From Dioscorea cayenensis subsp. rotundata (lineage: Eukaryota; Streptophyta; Magnoliopsida; Dioscoreales; Dioscoreaceae): DNA of 64,000 bases. The stretch covers positions 21,612,461 through 21,676,460 of the forward strand of contig NC_052481.1 of assembly GCF_009730915.1 (NCBI RefSeq), in the 5' to 3' direction. Positions 1-10,448 of this stretch are shown here, one piece after another (within the stretch, counting starts at the first letter, position 1; every line of letters starts with the position of its first letter). The notes below the pieces were generated by a model, which had not been told where the DNA came from, ran no database searches, and saw only the letters and a program-made list of their open reading frames with translations. The position numbers and the translations under genes were made by a program.

Positions 1-662
1 AAGTCATCACAAAAGGGATGGAAATGGAGTACACTAAGAATCTTCAGTTTGTCACAAGCATGGACTTATCAGACAACCAAATTTCTGGACACATTCCGGC
101 AGGACTTGGAAAACTTTCTGGATTGCAGAGCTTGAATTTATCTGGCAATCATTTGTCAGGCAACATCCCAGTTGACATCGGGAATCTTCGGTTTCTGGAA
201 TCTCTTGATTTGTCAAGAAATGAGCTTTCAGGTGCAATTCCTACAAGTATGTCTGCCATGACTTCTTTAAGCCACCTGAACCTTTCATATAACAACTTGT
301 CCGGTAAAATTCCATCCGGTTATCAGCTTCAAACTATTAATGAACAATCCATGTATATCGGCAATGACAACCTCTGTGGCCCACCTTTGAAAGTAGAATG
401 CGACAGTGCCAAGAATCAAACAGAAGAAGGCTCAATGATGTCTTGTGGTGATGGCGAAGAGGATTGTGAGTCTGAAAAGCTGTGGTGGTACATTGGCAGT
501 GTTCTTGGCTATATTGTGGGATTTTGGGCAGTATGTGGCACTTTGCTTTACAGTGAATCTTTGAGGAATGCCTATTTTCACTTCCTTGAGAAACTTGGTG
601 TGACGATTGGAATGAAACGTCGAAATAAAAACGATGACAGCATTGAAGAACATGATCAGTGA
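1..662 (+). CDS. RLP-A: C-terminal part of an LRR receptor-like protein (EIX-type), 5' end outside window
   Basis: The reading frame is open from the first complete codon (position 3) to TGA at 660-662, so the N-terminus lies upstream of the window. The visible part starts in the island/late LRR region (VITKGMEMEYTK) and continues through LRRs of the LxxLxLSxNxLSGxIP type. It then has the LRR C-cap (NDNLCGPPLKVEC), an acidic stretch (EEDCESEKLW), one membrane helix starting YIGSVLGYIVGFWAVCG with small-residue spacing, and a short basic tail without a kinase. This matches plant RLPs of the EIX1/EIX2 type, cell-surface immune receptors that signal through partner kinases such as SOBIR1 (family knowledge). 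No break is visible. It diverges from RLP-C and RLP-D in the acidic region and tail. The ligand is unknown. Confidence 0.85.
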   Translation, partial: VITKGMEMEYTKNLQFVTSMDLSDNQISGHIPAGLGKLSGLQSLNLSGNHLSGNIPVDIGNLRFLESLDLSRNELSGAIPTSMSAMTSLSHLNLSYNNLSGKIPSGYQLQTINEQSMYIGNDNLCGPPLKVECDSAKNQTEEGSMMSCGDGEEDCESEKLWWYIGSVLGYIVGFWAVCGTLLYSESLRNAYFHFLEKLGVTIGMKRRNKNDDSIEEHDQ

Positions 663-1560
663 TAGTCTAATCTGTATCTGCAATATGGGTTGGAGCTGAA
701 ATCATGTGCACCTATCAGTTCTTATGTCAGTATGTAAAAATTTATTGCTCAGCCTTTTTTTGCTAGCCAGCAAGTCGAACCTCTTTATAGTAAATTTCGG
801 GGCAATAATATTTTCTAGTGATGATTTTCAGTGGCTCAAGTTGGCGATCACAATCTCTTGTCGAGTTTCACACAACCAAACCATGGAAGCTATATAAGCA
901 GAAATACTGTTTTTTCTTTGAATGTTTCTGTACAGACTGAATATTTCACATATGCATTTGTTGAATTCAAATGGCTTATATAAGTCCGTTCAAGCAATTT
1001 TCAATGACATCATTTGGTTGATCTGTTGAATGCCTCAATTACATCATATACGGATATTCATCAAGTCTTATCTTTGAATTGTTCTCAAGACTTTTTGTTA
1101 TAAACCACATTTTTAATTAAAATCTAAAGACTTTTTAATTCAAAATTTAACACTCTAATTCAGCAACTTTTTTTTTTTTTCTCGCTCATTAACTGTCTCT
1201 TTCAAAAATGACTTCATTGTCTTAATTCCAATAATCTATGGACATGCTCCATTCTTGTGTGCATTATTATGAACATCAAACACCAATTGCAGTAAAACAG
1301 ATTATTTGTAACAGTAAATATCTGTCATAACCCATCCAGTAAATATAAAGAATTATTTGCACTAGTCCATTTTTCACAGTGCTCATATGTTTACCTCAAA
1401 GCTTATAATAGTAATATTTAGTAATAACAATATCAATACTATGCTTACTACAACAACTGAGAAACATGCAAACCAAGAACAATTGAGACAGTGATGAAGC
1501 CTACAATTAAATGTAGAATTCTGACAAAGACCTCTAGATCAAGTCATGTGAATTAAAAAA
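663..1560. other. 3' flank of RLP-A, no gene seen
   Basis: AT-rich DNA with no coding sequence I can support. It contains the first member of the 950-1650 / 3745-4730 duplicated block listed separately. Confidence 0.5.
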
Positions 1561-1650
1561 CATGAATCTAGGTCCAAAAGCATTATCATTAGTCAATAAA
1601 CACATCAATGAACAGAAAACAGTGAAAGAAAAATTAATACATACATTGTT
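950..1650 (+). repeat. Duplicated RLP-flanking block, copy 1
   Basis: Stretches of this block recur in the same order at 3745-4730. Examples are the TTGATTCAAATGG-type start, 'TCTGTTGAATGCCTCAATT' (1023 region) against 'TTTGTTGAATGCATCAATT' (3811 region), and the 3' end around 'AATAAACACATCAATGAACA' (1595 region and 4677 region). The copies have diverged and carry different insertions. This looks like the flank of an old tandem RLP duplication. Confidence 0.6.
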
Positions 1651-1659
1651 GCTGATAAC

Positions 1660-1925
1660 TAGGGATTCCAACCTCCTTCCTAGACCTCCCATGCAGAGCC
1701 GGTGGGAGTCCAGGCTCCGGTCCCCCGCTCCGGCGACCCAGGAATTGGTGGTTGAGGTCCAGGCCTCTCTCACCAGGCGTTGATGGTTTTGGCCCCAGTT
1801 CCTCAGGCTGCTGTTTTCCACACCCGGGCCACCAGGAACCCCGGTGAGCTCTCTCCGGCCAACACTGCCACTGTGCCAGGCGGCGAATGACGCAGCACTC
1901 ACCAAGGAGTGCCGCAAGCTTGTTT
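1660..1925. other. GC-rich block of unknown origin
   Basis: About 265 bp are much richer in G+C than both flanks and begin abruptly after the duplicated block. They run straight into the plastid-derived rps4 segment. Both strands have open stretches, but I recognise no protein. It may have arrived together with the plastid fragment, as a filler or a captured exon. The origin is not established. Confidence 0.4.
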
Positions 1926-1954
1926 GGGCTTATCCACGGCTTTTTTTTGGTCTG

Positions 1955-2347
1955 CTTTACCGGGACTAACTAGTAAAAGGCCTAGATCCGGAAGTGATTT
2001 TAAAAACCAATCGCGTTTTGGGAAAAAATCCCAATATCGTATTCGTCTAGAAGAAAAACAGAAATTGCGTTTTCATTATGGTCTGACAGAACAACAATTA
2101 CTTAGATATGTACATATTGCTGGAAAAGCCAAAGGGTCAACAGATCAGGTTTTATTACAACTACTTGAGATGCGTTTGGATAACATACTTTTTCGATTGG
2201 GTATGGCTTCGACCATTCCTGCAGCCAGGCAATTAGTTAACCATAGACATATTTTAGTTAATGGTCGTATAGTGGATATACCAAGTTATCGTTGCAAACC
2301 CAGAGATATTATTACTACCAAAGATAAACAAAGATCGAAAGTTCTGG
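1955..2347 (+). pseudogene. rps4: Plastid rps4 fragment in nuclear DNA (NUPT)
   Basis: The frame reads [20 protein letters not shown], then [20 protein letters not shown] and onward to [18 protein letters not shown]. This is plastid ribosomal protein S4 from about residue 16 to about residue 145, including the S4 RNA-binding domain ([35 protein letters not shown]). The first 15 or so residues are missing and the extreme C-terminus is replaced (SKVLV-stop). A fused upstream ATG at 1909 gives a 147-residue open frame, but its first residues are unrelated. In plants rps4 is plastid-encoded, so an isolated fragment between nuclear repeats is best read as a transferred plastid piece, probably non-functional. 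The frame is still open, which suggests a fairly recent transfer. Confidence 0.85.
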
Positions 2348-2469
2348 TCTAGTATGTAAAATTTTTAACGTGCGGCTTTTTTTTTTTGCTAGTCAAAAAG
2401 CCAAAGTTAATCTTGCTTGCCGGAGTGGGGTACTTTGTGTGACAACCAACGCAATCTGGAAAAGCATCT

Positions 2470-3195
2470 GTCCAAAAAATAGTTAATCTTTCCAACTGGT
2501 TGGCGTGGGAAAACAGCATCCTGACCCTAGATAATTTGACAGTAAGAAGATGTAATAGGCTCCCGACAACAACTTGTGTTCTCTGCCACAAAGATATTGA
2601 GACAACAAACCATCTGCTTATCCATTGCCCATTAGCTGAAAGGATTTGGATCTTCTTCACACACACTTTCTCCCTTCCTATTCCACCATCTTCTTTGGTC
2701 GATCTTTGGAACAGGTGGAAACCCCAGCTTCCCTCTCGTATAAGAGCTATTGGAGACATTATCATTAGAATCATCACTTGGAATATTTGGTTGGAAAGAA
2801 ATGCACGCATCTTTAATAACAGATATTCTACTTTTCAAATTATCACTGTCAAAGCCTTGTGCATGATGATTTCGTGGATTGATGCAGCTCCATAGTCAAA
2901 GAAAGTAGGCTTGAAGGCTTAATCGTGACTGCCAAGCGTAGTCTGGAGTTCCTTGGACACCCCTCAGGTTCAGGCGATGATAGACCAGTTGAGTAGGATG
3001 TGAGGCCCTCATAGCGCTCCAGGCCCTTTGGGCCTTGGGTCTCATCTCTGTGTTCCCCGTCGACTTTTATTGTCTTTATCTGTATTTCTCTTATTTTGCT
3101 TTTGGCCTTGTATTTTCTCAGTTTCCACCACTGGTGGACTGTTTTGTTGTTCCTTTTGTCTGCAATGAATGTGGTTTATCCACTTTTTTTTTTTT
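2470..3195 (+). mobile_element. LINE 3' fragment (zf-RVT domain plus 3' UTR)
   Basis: A 5'-truncated L1-type LINE. The frame from about 2476 reads NWLAWENSILTLDNLTVRR then CNRLPTTTCVLCHKDIETTN, HLLIHCPLAERIW and NIWLERNARIFNN. This is the zf-RVT region that follows reverse transcriptase in plant LINEs, with its CxxC-H-C pattern (CVLC, H, C). The 3' UTR carries hairpin TCCACC-ACT-GGTGGA (3124-3138) and terminal hairpin GTGG-TTTAT-CCAC (3171-3183), followed by a T-run and then an A-run. The truncation point lies just past the rps4 insert. Confidence 0.8.
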
Positions 3196-3339
3196 TAAAA
3201 AAAAAAACCAAAGTTCTTTAAAGTAAATTTCTAGGTATTAATATCTTCCACTAAATTTTTTTTTTAGTTGCATAGCTTGGGGATCAGAATCTCTTGGGAG
3301 TAGACCTAACCTTTTAATTTATTATTATTTTTTTTAAAA

Positions 3340-3545
3340 ATAGATAAACTACATGCATTAAAAACTAAAAAGAGACAACAGAAATAGTCCACTAGCAGTG
3401 GAGACTAACAAAGTACAACACAAAAATAAAAAAACAACAAAAACCAACAAAATAACAAGGATAAAAGGCACGCAACCCCTGACCCACAACATTACAATGT
3501 GGACAAGACTAGAGACCTTACTATTTACAACAAGGATAAATGACA
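3340..3545 (-). mobile_element. LINE 3'-UTR tip, minus strand
   Basis: On the minus strand this segment has the same two-hairpin layout as the neighbouring LINE: TCCACT-GCT-AGTGGA (3388-3402) and terminal GTAG-TTTAT-CTAT (3340-3352), followed by a T-run/A-run tail. No coding part remains. Confidence 0.6.
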
Positions 3546-3868
3546 TAACCTTTTATATATATATATATATATAGAGGCTGCATAGTTTTTTAGCACAGTA
3601 ACTCAAAAAATCACAACCGTTCAACCCTATTCCTATTGGCATCTACAATACAATATATAATAACAAACAATACACCCAAATCAACCATCCCTCATATTGT
3701 TGCTAACCGCGAACTTCCGCATAATCCTTTTTCTTATATATATACATATGTTGATTCAAATGGTTATAGATGCCCATTCATACCATTTACAGTGACATCA
3801 GATTAACTGATTTGTTGAATGCATCAATTGCTTCATCAATGACTATGAAAGTATATCAAAATTTACTT

Positions 3869-3871
<3 letters not shown>

Positions 3872-3916
<45 letters not shown>
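3872..3916. repeat. (TA)n microsatellite
   Basis: About 22 uninterrupted AT repeats beside a SINE-like segment. Similar tracts occur at 4818-4846, 31720-31763, 33018-33061, 33719-33770 and 35243-35287. Confidence 0.95.
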
Positions 3917-3919
<3 letters not shown>

Positions 3920-4085
3920 ACAAATGCGGCAACAACTTGCTCCCACATTGGGACCTTATGACATGGTTTAGAAGGGACCCCGTCACGTGTACATAGTGAA
4001 CTCTTACTCATCATGAGTTAAGTGGAATTTGAAAATTAGATCTCTTGCATGAGAGCGAATACTCTATCCATTGGGTTAGCCCAAT
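3920..4085 (-). mobile_element. tRNA-derived SINE-like copy
   Basis: Read on the minus strand, the segment begins with a tRNA-like A-box region (ACCCAATGGATAGAGTATTC) followed at tRNA spacing by a degenerate B box (ATTTTCAAATTCC). An unrelated body follows and ends at a (TA)n tract. This is the plan of a Pol III SINE. No intact tRNA fold is seen. Confidence 0.45.
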
Positions 4086-4139
4086 GTTGGTTTCTTTTTG
4101 AATTGTTTTAAACATTTTTTTTTTAAAATTAAATTAGAT

Positions 4140-4380
4140 AATCTATAGTTTAATTGAAAATTTTAAGACATTGTTCTAGGGGTGTTGCATGTTCAAATCC
4201 CACCCAGGATTCTTTATGAACAGATGGTGAAAGTCCCCCATGCAAAAGGTACCATAATGGTCTCTAGTGTGAGAGTAGGTTTATAGCCCAACTCGTGTTG
4301 CTGGATGAAGACGCATGACCGGATGATCAATTTTCAGTTATGTGCATCTTCTTGCCAACTGTGCTTGTCACATTTGTATT
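4140..4380 (+). mobile_element. SINE-like copy with B box and LINE-like 3' hairpin
   Basis: It contains a B-box-like GTTCAAATCCC (4191 on), a body of about 160 bp, and a 3' end CTGTGCTTGTCACATTT in which GTG-CTTGT-CAC (4361-4371) can form a hairpin. The copies at 39.8 kb and 49.8 kb (minus strand) end the same way. The A box is not clear. Confidence 0.45.
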
Positions 4381-4816
4381 AAAATTTTTTTTTCTCCAAA
4401 ATTTAATTCTCTAAGTTGGCAACTTCCATTCGCCATCTTAAAGAGTCCCCTTCAGAATGACTTCACCTTCTAATGGCCAATAATCTATAGATCGACATTC
4501 TCAACTCCAGTGTGCATTATTTGAAATAAGATATATTTGTTCATAAACTTATTGACGACCAAACAGTGAAACAGACCAGTTTACAGACAAACAATGAAGT
4601 ATTGGGGGCCGTGAACATTGACCTCTAGATTGAATTATGTGAATCATAGATCATGAATCTAGGACTCTAAAGATAATAAACACATCAATGAACAGAAAAC
4701 ACTGAAAGAAAAATTAATACAAACTTTCAGCTTTGAGAATCAATCAAGTCAGAGGCCAAATCACTCGTTCCATGAACAATTTAGTTTTATACAAAAGGAA
4801 ACAATATCATGGAGTG

Positions 4817-4851
<35 letters not shown>

Positions 4852-4883
4852 CAACAGAGAACCTAATTGTTCCGAGATCTTTG

Positions 4884-4898
4884 AGCTTTCAGATATAT
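4884..4898. repeat. LINE target-site duplication, copy at the element 3' side
   Basis: AGCTTTCAGATATAT, identical to 10330-10344. Confidence 0.9.
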
Positions 4899-5124
4899 AT
4901 ATATATATATTTTGAAAAGGTGGATAAACCACTTCAATTAAACGAAACAGAAATAGGAAACAGAACTACAGGTCTCCCACTATCGGCACACATACCGACA
5001 AAGGGGAACAAAACAGGAAACAACAGAAAAGCCACAAGAAGTGGCACAACACAGAGAGAAGACAACCCAAAAAGACACCACGACACAAGCCACCACTAAG
5101 CGGCAAAAACAGAAACTACAACAA

Positions 5125-5763
5125 TCAGCCCGTGATCTGAGTCTGAATCTCCTCAGAAGGAACAACGCTTCCTGACTCCTCCACCCTCGGGCCTAGAAAA
5201 TCCAGACTCCGGCGGATGGCAACAATGGAATCCTCCATCTTCTCTCTTGGACCCTCAGTAACTGTAGAGAACCAAGATAACAGCATCTGGTCAATTTTAA
5301 TGATAATAGCATGCATAGACAAGCAATTGGCATTAAATATGCAATCATTCCTAGCCAAGTAGATATTCCACACAATAGCTTTTACTACAAGATCACCCAC
5401 ATCCCTGCAAGCCGGTCTCACAGTAGTTCTCCAGGATCCCCAAGCCAAGGACAAGAAAATAGGAGGATCCGGGAGACAAAGTACCCTCACGAAATAATTC
5501 CACACCTGTTTAGCAAAAGAGCATTGTAGAAACAGATGATCCACCGTTTCTATCCCCGCATGGCACAACACACAGGTAGCAGAAGGGAGTAGATTACATC
5601 TTCTATTGGCCAAGTTCTCAAGCGAGAGAACCTTATTATGCCAAGCAAGCCAATTGAAGATAGAAATTTTTTTAGGACACCCCTTACACCAGAAAAATCT
5701 CGCAATTGGGCACCGCAGACCACCATCGTTTAGGAAATTATAAAAGGATTTAACGGAGAAATT
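5125..5763 (-). pseudogene. LINE ORF2 C-terminus (zf-RVT)
   Basis: It continues the reverse transcriptase frame after a single TGA (WWSLT-stop-NGNFSVKSFYNFL). The 162-residue open stretch to 5125 reads ANRRCNLLPSATCVLCHAGI, VDHLFLQCSFAKQVWNYF and IVWNIYLARNDCIFN. CVLC, His and Cys form the zf-RVT metal-binding pattern seen at the C-terminus of plant LINE ORF2. The function is presumed RNA or target binding during retrotransposition. Confidence 0.8.
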
Positions 5764-5769
5764 ACCATT

Positions 5770-7506
5770 TCATGTCAGACTCCACCATTTCCTGTCCCCC
5801 AAACTTTCCAATGGCCCCTGCAGACGCAATCCAATGGACCGAATATCAGCATTATCAGAGAAGGGCACCTGATCTAAAAGAGATCTCAATTCTCTAATCA
5901 TGCCATTGGGGGCCGGAGAACATCTGAATTCCTCAGGCCAAAGGTACATATGGGCACAACCATTCACCCAACAATCTTTCCAAAACAATGTCTCCAAACC
6001 CGTACTAACCCCTTGTAAAATACATCTTCTGAGGGCTGGGAGACAACTGATCACCCCCTTCCAGAAGAAGGAAACCCTCCCAGAAAGCCTAGGGAACATG
6101 TTCCATCTAGAAATTCCATAATTAAATTGGACTACATTCGCACCACACCAATCAGTGTCAGATATGAATTTCCACCACCATTTCCCTAACAAGGCCCGGT
6201 TAAACCCACGAAGGTCCAGGATACCCCAGCCTCCTTGATCACGAGAATGACACAGATTTTTCCAAGCCACCAGTCTACACTTGGGATGATTGATGTCAGG
6301 ACCCGACCATAGAAAATCACGCCTAATTCGGTCAATCCTCTTGACAACCCAACAAGGTAACCTGAAAAGAGACATCCAATACGTGGGGATCGCCGAAAGT
6401 ACGGAATTAACCAAAGTGAGACGGCTCCCAAGCGAAAGATGTTGCACTTTCCATGAAGAAAGCCGGCCACGTACTTTAAGGATGAGCCCCTCCCAATCCC
6501 GCCTTCTTGGCCTTCTACCCGAAATTGGGATGCCCAGATACGTCACCGGGAGCATCCCCCTCGAGCAGTTCAAGGTATCCGCCGCAGCCAAGTCTGGAAG
6601 CAAGTTACGGGATATAGAGTAAAGACAAGTTTTAGAAAAGTTTGTTTCTAGGCCCGTCATCCCTTCAAACACTAGCAACAGGAGCTTGATCACTCTTAAG
6701 TCTTCAAGACCACCCATGGTCAGAACCAACAAATCATCAGCGTAGTGCAGATTACACTGATTGCCAAACTCCCCTAAGGATACCCCAACCAATACTTTGG
6801 ACCTAAGCGCATGGGCGAAGATCGAACCAAGGGCATCAACCACTAACACAAACAGAAGGGGGGACAACGGATCACCTTGCCTTAAACCTTTTTGATAGCG
6901 AACATAACCATTAGGAGACCCATTGATAAGGATGTTAGCCTTAGAAGAGAAAAGAATACTTTTGATCCAACCCACCCAATGCTCCCCAAAGCCCCTAGCT
7001 TTCAACAGATCGAAAAGAAAGTCCCAATCCACCAGATCAAAGGCCTTGGAAAAATCCACTTTTAAAATATGACCAACAACCCTACGTTGATGGATGCTAA
7101 ACAAAAGTTCCTCCGCCGTAGCAATGTTATCGAGGATGCAACGCCCTTTCAGGAAAGTCGATTGTTCCGATCCCACCAAAGAGTTAATCACCTTACTCAG
7201 TCGAGTGGCTAGCAATTTAGAAATGATTTTCAAGGATGAGTTAATTAAACTGATCGGGCAATAGTCACCAGGTGATTCAGGCGAATCCACCTTAGGCACT
7301 AGAGCAATGCTTGCCCAATTGATTTTCTCAAGGTTAGCTCTGTGGAAGTAGAAGTCATCACAACGAAGAACCAGATCAGTTCTCATCGTTTCCCAACAGT
7401 GTTTGAAAAACTGCAAGGGGAATCCATCCGGACCCGGGGCTTTATCCCCCCCAAGTTCGAAGATAGCCTTTTTAATTTCCTCTGTCGTGAATGGCTCCTC
7501 CAGCAT
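5770..7506 (-). pseudogene. LINE ORF2 reverse transcriptase domain
   Basis: A 578-residue open stretch covers the fingers and palm of a non-LTR reverse transcriptase. In order it shows ELGGDKAPGPDGFPLQFFKH, SEQSTFLKGRCILDN, the first catalytic Asp in VDFSKAFDLVDWDFL, GLRQGDPLSPLLFVL, the catalytic YADD in LHYADDLLVL, TYLGIPISGRRPRRRDW and the thumb-side IDRIRRDFLWSG. All catalytic residues are present. It is part of ORF2, whose upstream and downstream parts are broken by stops (for example at the join to the zf-RVT part), so a full product is not expected. Confidence 0.9.
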
Positions 7507-7509
7507 AGT

Positions 7510-8790
7510 CAGGTCACATGTCGCCTTATGAGCAAATAACTTCTACAGATCAATCCGCAGTTTATCAGGGCGACGTTGCCCAAACTGAAGCTTAAAATGC
7601 TCAGCGAAAACTTTACCAATATCCCGGGGAGTCTAAAAAAGGTTACCATCCAATCGTAACCTAGGAATAAAATTCCGATTCTTGCGACCATTGGCCACTG
7701 CATGGAAAAACTTGGTGTTTTCATCCCCTTCTTTTAACCAATGCAATCTAGATCTTTGATTCCAGTAGATCTCTTCTTGCTTGCGGATAATATTCAAGTT
7801 CTCACGAATATCGTTCTCTCTAAGAAGTTCCACCTCCGAAAGTCTCCTAGACTCCTTCACCTTATCCAAACTATCGATCTCGTGCAACAAGGCAAGTTTT
7901 TAAAGCTTTATGGATCCGAATTCATACTTAGCCCAATGTCTCATTTTTCGCCTGAACACCAACAACCTTTTTGGAGAAAACAAAAGCTCCACATCCCATC
8001 GGGGAAATTTCAGACCACCATAGTTGCACCAGATCTTGGAAACCCTTACTGGTAGTTCAAACCAACTCAAAACGGAAAGGTCTTGGTCTGAAAAAATGGG
8101 TAACCACTTCAAGACGTATCGGAACATGATCAGACCCCAGCTTAGGTAGACAGATTTGAACCACTTTAGGGAAGCAAGACACCCATTCATTATTTACCAA
8201 AAAGCGATCCAAGACCCAGATAAGTTCCGACTGTCCGTTCGTCTAAGTGAACTTACACCCCATCGAAGGAGGCTCCTGTAACCCCAAATCATGCATTAAA
8301 TCATTAGCACAACGAATATCTTCCAAGTTGGAATTTCCCGCAGACTTATCCCCCACTGCGAAGATAGCATTAAAATCCCCGCAAATCACCCAAGGCCCCG
8401 AGGTGGATCTACCGATAGACCGCAGTTCATCCCAAAAAGCTTGTTTTCGGTGTCTGTCATTTGGCCCATAAACTACTGTACATTGCCAATTAGGGAGACC
8501 CCTTTTGGAAACAAAGTTCATCGTTAAGCTAAATTCTCCCAGCAAGACCAGCCTCCCGCTCAGCAACACGCTATTCCAACCCATAGCAATACGCCCCGCA
8601 GAACCTCGAGCCGACACAAAAGAGAATTGATCAAGGTGCCCACCTCCAATTTCATCCCAGGTAGATTGATTAATCTCCTCCAATTTTGTTTCTTGTAAAC
8701 AACAGACTTCGGCATGGTGAAGAAGAAGAAAGTCCTTAACTAAAAAACGCTTTGATGGCCTACCTAGCCCCCTAACATTCTAATTGAGAA
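7510..8790 (-). pseudogene. LINE ORF2 endonuclease and linker, broken
   Basis: The minus-strand reading begins NLLN-stop-NVRGLGRPSKRFLVKDF, the start of an APE-type endonuclease. It continues CCLQETKLEEINQSTWDEIG, then WVICGDFNAIFAVGDKS (the GDFN motif) and SMGCKFT. A TAG replaces Trp here, after which the frame continues to GSDHVPIRL. The linker toward reverse transcriptase has further stops but still shows IYWNQRSRLHWLKEGDENTK and FFHAVANGRKNRNFIPRL. The domain cuts target DNA to start retrotransposition (family knowledge). It is inactive as read. Confidence 0.85.
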
Positions 8791-8804
8791 GGTTCATGGA
8801 CAAA

Positions 8805-10300
8805 CAACTAATTCTCTCGAGCCTCCAAGGAGGTCGACTCTGTCCCCTTAGAGCATGCAAGTCGGGACGATTCTAACATACGAATATGTTTAATGCAATC
8901 ATTCACAGAATCAGTAAAAGAAATACCACATGCATCACAATACTTTGCAATTTGAATATAAGACCAATCAGCAATAAGTAAGGGTTTGGACACCTTACCA
9001 GTATCACTCACGCCGCTTGTCCCTTTCTTCTTTGCTGATTTAGGTGGCTCAGCCAAATACCCTGCCTCCTCAGTGAACCTGGAGGAAGGCTTCTTCGCAC
9101 GCTCACTTTTCACGATCGATGAGTCGACTATTTCATGAAGACTCCGCCTCTCTCGAAGATCCGAGTAAAAGTTTTCTGATGTTTCTTTCAAATTCTGACA
9201 CTGAGTCATCAGAGTCTATGTCCATATCAGGAGACAAGTCTTCAGACGATTTAGTAGCCACACCGCCAGTATCCCTATCCACAAATGGAACAGGCCCAGG
9301 GGCCAAGACCTGAACTCCGGCCAGGTGCCGGCTAAAAACCATCCGAGGCGATATCCTGGGAACCACCGAACTATCCCTGAAATTAGACTCCAACAGAGAA
9401 GGAGCCTGCGTAATCACCCTCATCGTTGCGGGCAGGACACTCATCGGCGCCATAGTGGGAGCGAGGCTCAACCACCGCCGACGGCTCCCCCAAAGCATGA
9501 TTAGACGAACCCACCCCCGGAGCCCTCTCTGCTCGCCTCACCCCCGGGTGGGAGCCAGGCTCCACCACCATCGTACTGATAGAGCTCACCGAGACACCCG
9601 AGGACGACCTTCGCTCGGTCTCCTTCCCCTTCCGATCATCGAGAGAAAGGACCTCACCGCCGGAACTGTGTCATTAGCCACCAATGTATAACGTCCCAGC
9701 TCCTTGCGATACACCGGGGATGCCTCCCGTTCACCAGTGAACAGCACACAGTAATGACGTATTCCCATACTGAAATCCAGCTCCAAGGAAAGAGAAATAC
9801 CAATCCGACGCCGTACCAACACCGATAGAAATTGTTTGGGAGGGAGCGCAGCTTGCGACAGAGCGACTAACGCACAGACCGGCCGGAGTACCTCAGCAAT
9901 GATACTCTAACTCTAGGCATGCAATGGCAAGTTCCAGATGAGAACCCACTGTCCTTCCCCCGAGGCCCGGCCAACAACACCTAATTCAGCAGACCAAGGC
10001 GCGAGTATCAACACACAAGGACCATCTTTCGTCCTCACCTTGAACTTACCCATTTTGCAGAGCTCTTTCACCTCTTCCCTGCTCGCCAAAGGAAGAAGAA
10101 ACGTGCATTCATTTACCGAAGTAATAGGGCCGGCCAGAGACATGTTTAGAACTGAGGGAATGACATCCAACAGGTTGGATTCATTAACATAACCCTCGAC
10201 CAGAGACATCACCGCAACTTTCACCAGTTCCTCTCGCAGACCCGCAGCCTCCGGTGGAAGCGGGATCGAGAGAGACGTTCGGGTGAGCTTCTGGTCCCTC
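8805..10300 (-). pseudogene. LINE ORF1 region (DUF4283-like)
   Basis: Upstream of the endonuclease, minus-strand open stretches follow one another. The first reads MKVAVMSLVEGYVNESNLLD, then CTFLLPLASREEVKELCKMG and GEGQWVLIWNLPLHA (9913-10224). This resembles the DUF4283-type RNA-binding domain of plant LINE ORF1. A low-complexity region follows (DMDIDSDDSVSEFERNI, 9133-9498), then a basic tail near 8808-9209. ORF1 normally binds element RNA. Frame changes between the parts show decay. I see no clear zinc knuckle here. Confidence 0.55.
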
Positions 10301-10329
10301 GAGCCCCCTCGAGGTAGATCCCCCTCGTC

Positions 10330-10344
10330 AGCTTTCAGATATAT
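10330..10344. repeat. LINE target-site duplication, copy at the element 5' side
   Basis: AGCTTTCAGATATAT, identical to 4884-4898. Confidence 0.9.
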
Positions 10345-10370
10345 TACTAGCCATGTGCAAATACATCCTA

Positions 10371-10401
10371 ATGTATATATATATAAATATATACTATCGG
10401 G
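10371..10401 (+). promoter_or_regulatory. TATA-rich stretch upstream of RLP-B
   Basis: TATATATATATAAATATATA lies about 50-75 bp before the RLP-B ATG and could serve as its TATA element. The full-length LINE ends only about 30 bp further upstream, so it separates this core from any distal promoter. Confidence 0.35.
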
Positions 10402-10448
10402 TTTAAATTGTGATTCTCTTATCTGCTAATCACACTCTTCGGTTTGAG

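Larger units (their letters stand above)
3745..4730 (+). repeat. Duplicated RLP-flanking block, copy 2
   Basis: Partner of 950-1650. The shared ends are recognisable, but the middle has been lengthened by the (TA)n tract and two SINE-like insertions. See the entry for copy 1. Confidence 0.55.
4899..10329 (-). mobile_element. Full-length L1-type LINE with 15-bp target-site duplication
   Basis: A 5.4-kb non-LTR retrotransposon bounded by a perfect 15-bp direct repeat, AGCTTTCAGATATAT, at 4884-4898 and 10330-10344. In minus-strand sense it runs 5' to 3' as ORF1 region (about 10.3-8.8 kb), endonuclease (8.8-8.0), linker, reverse transcriptase (7.5-5.8), zf-RVT (to 5.1) and 3' UTR. It ends in GTGG-TTTAT-CCAC (4920-4932), then TTTTCAAAA and a (TA)n stretch instead of a long poly(A). 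Several in-frame stops and shifts make it inactive, yet the ends are complete. It landed just upstream of RLP-B. Confidence 0.92.

Noticed and set aside
1909..2352. 147-residue open frame as an intact nuclear gene for ribosomal protein S4
   Set aside because: Its first residues are unrelated to S4, the natural start is missing and the C-terminus is altered. It sits among repeats.
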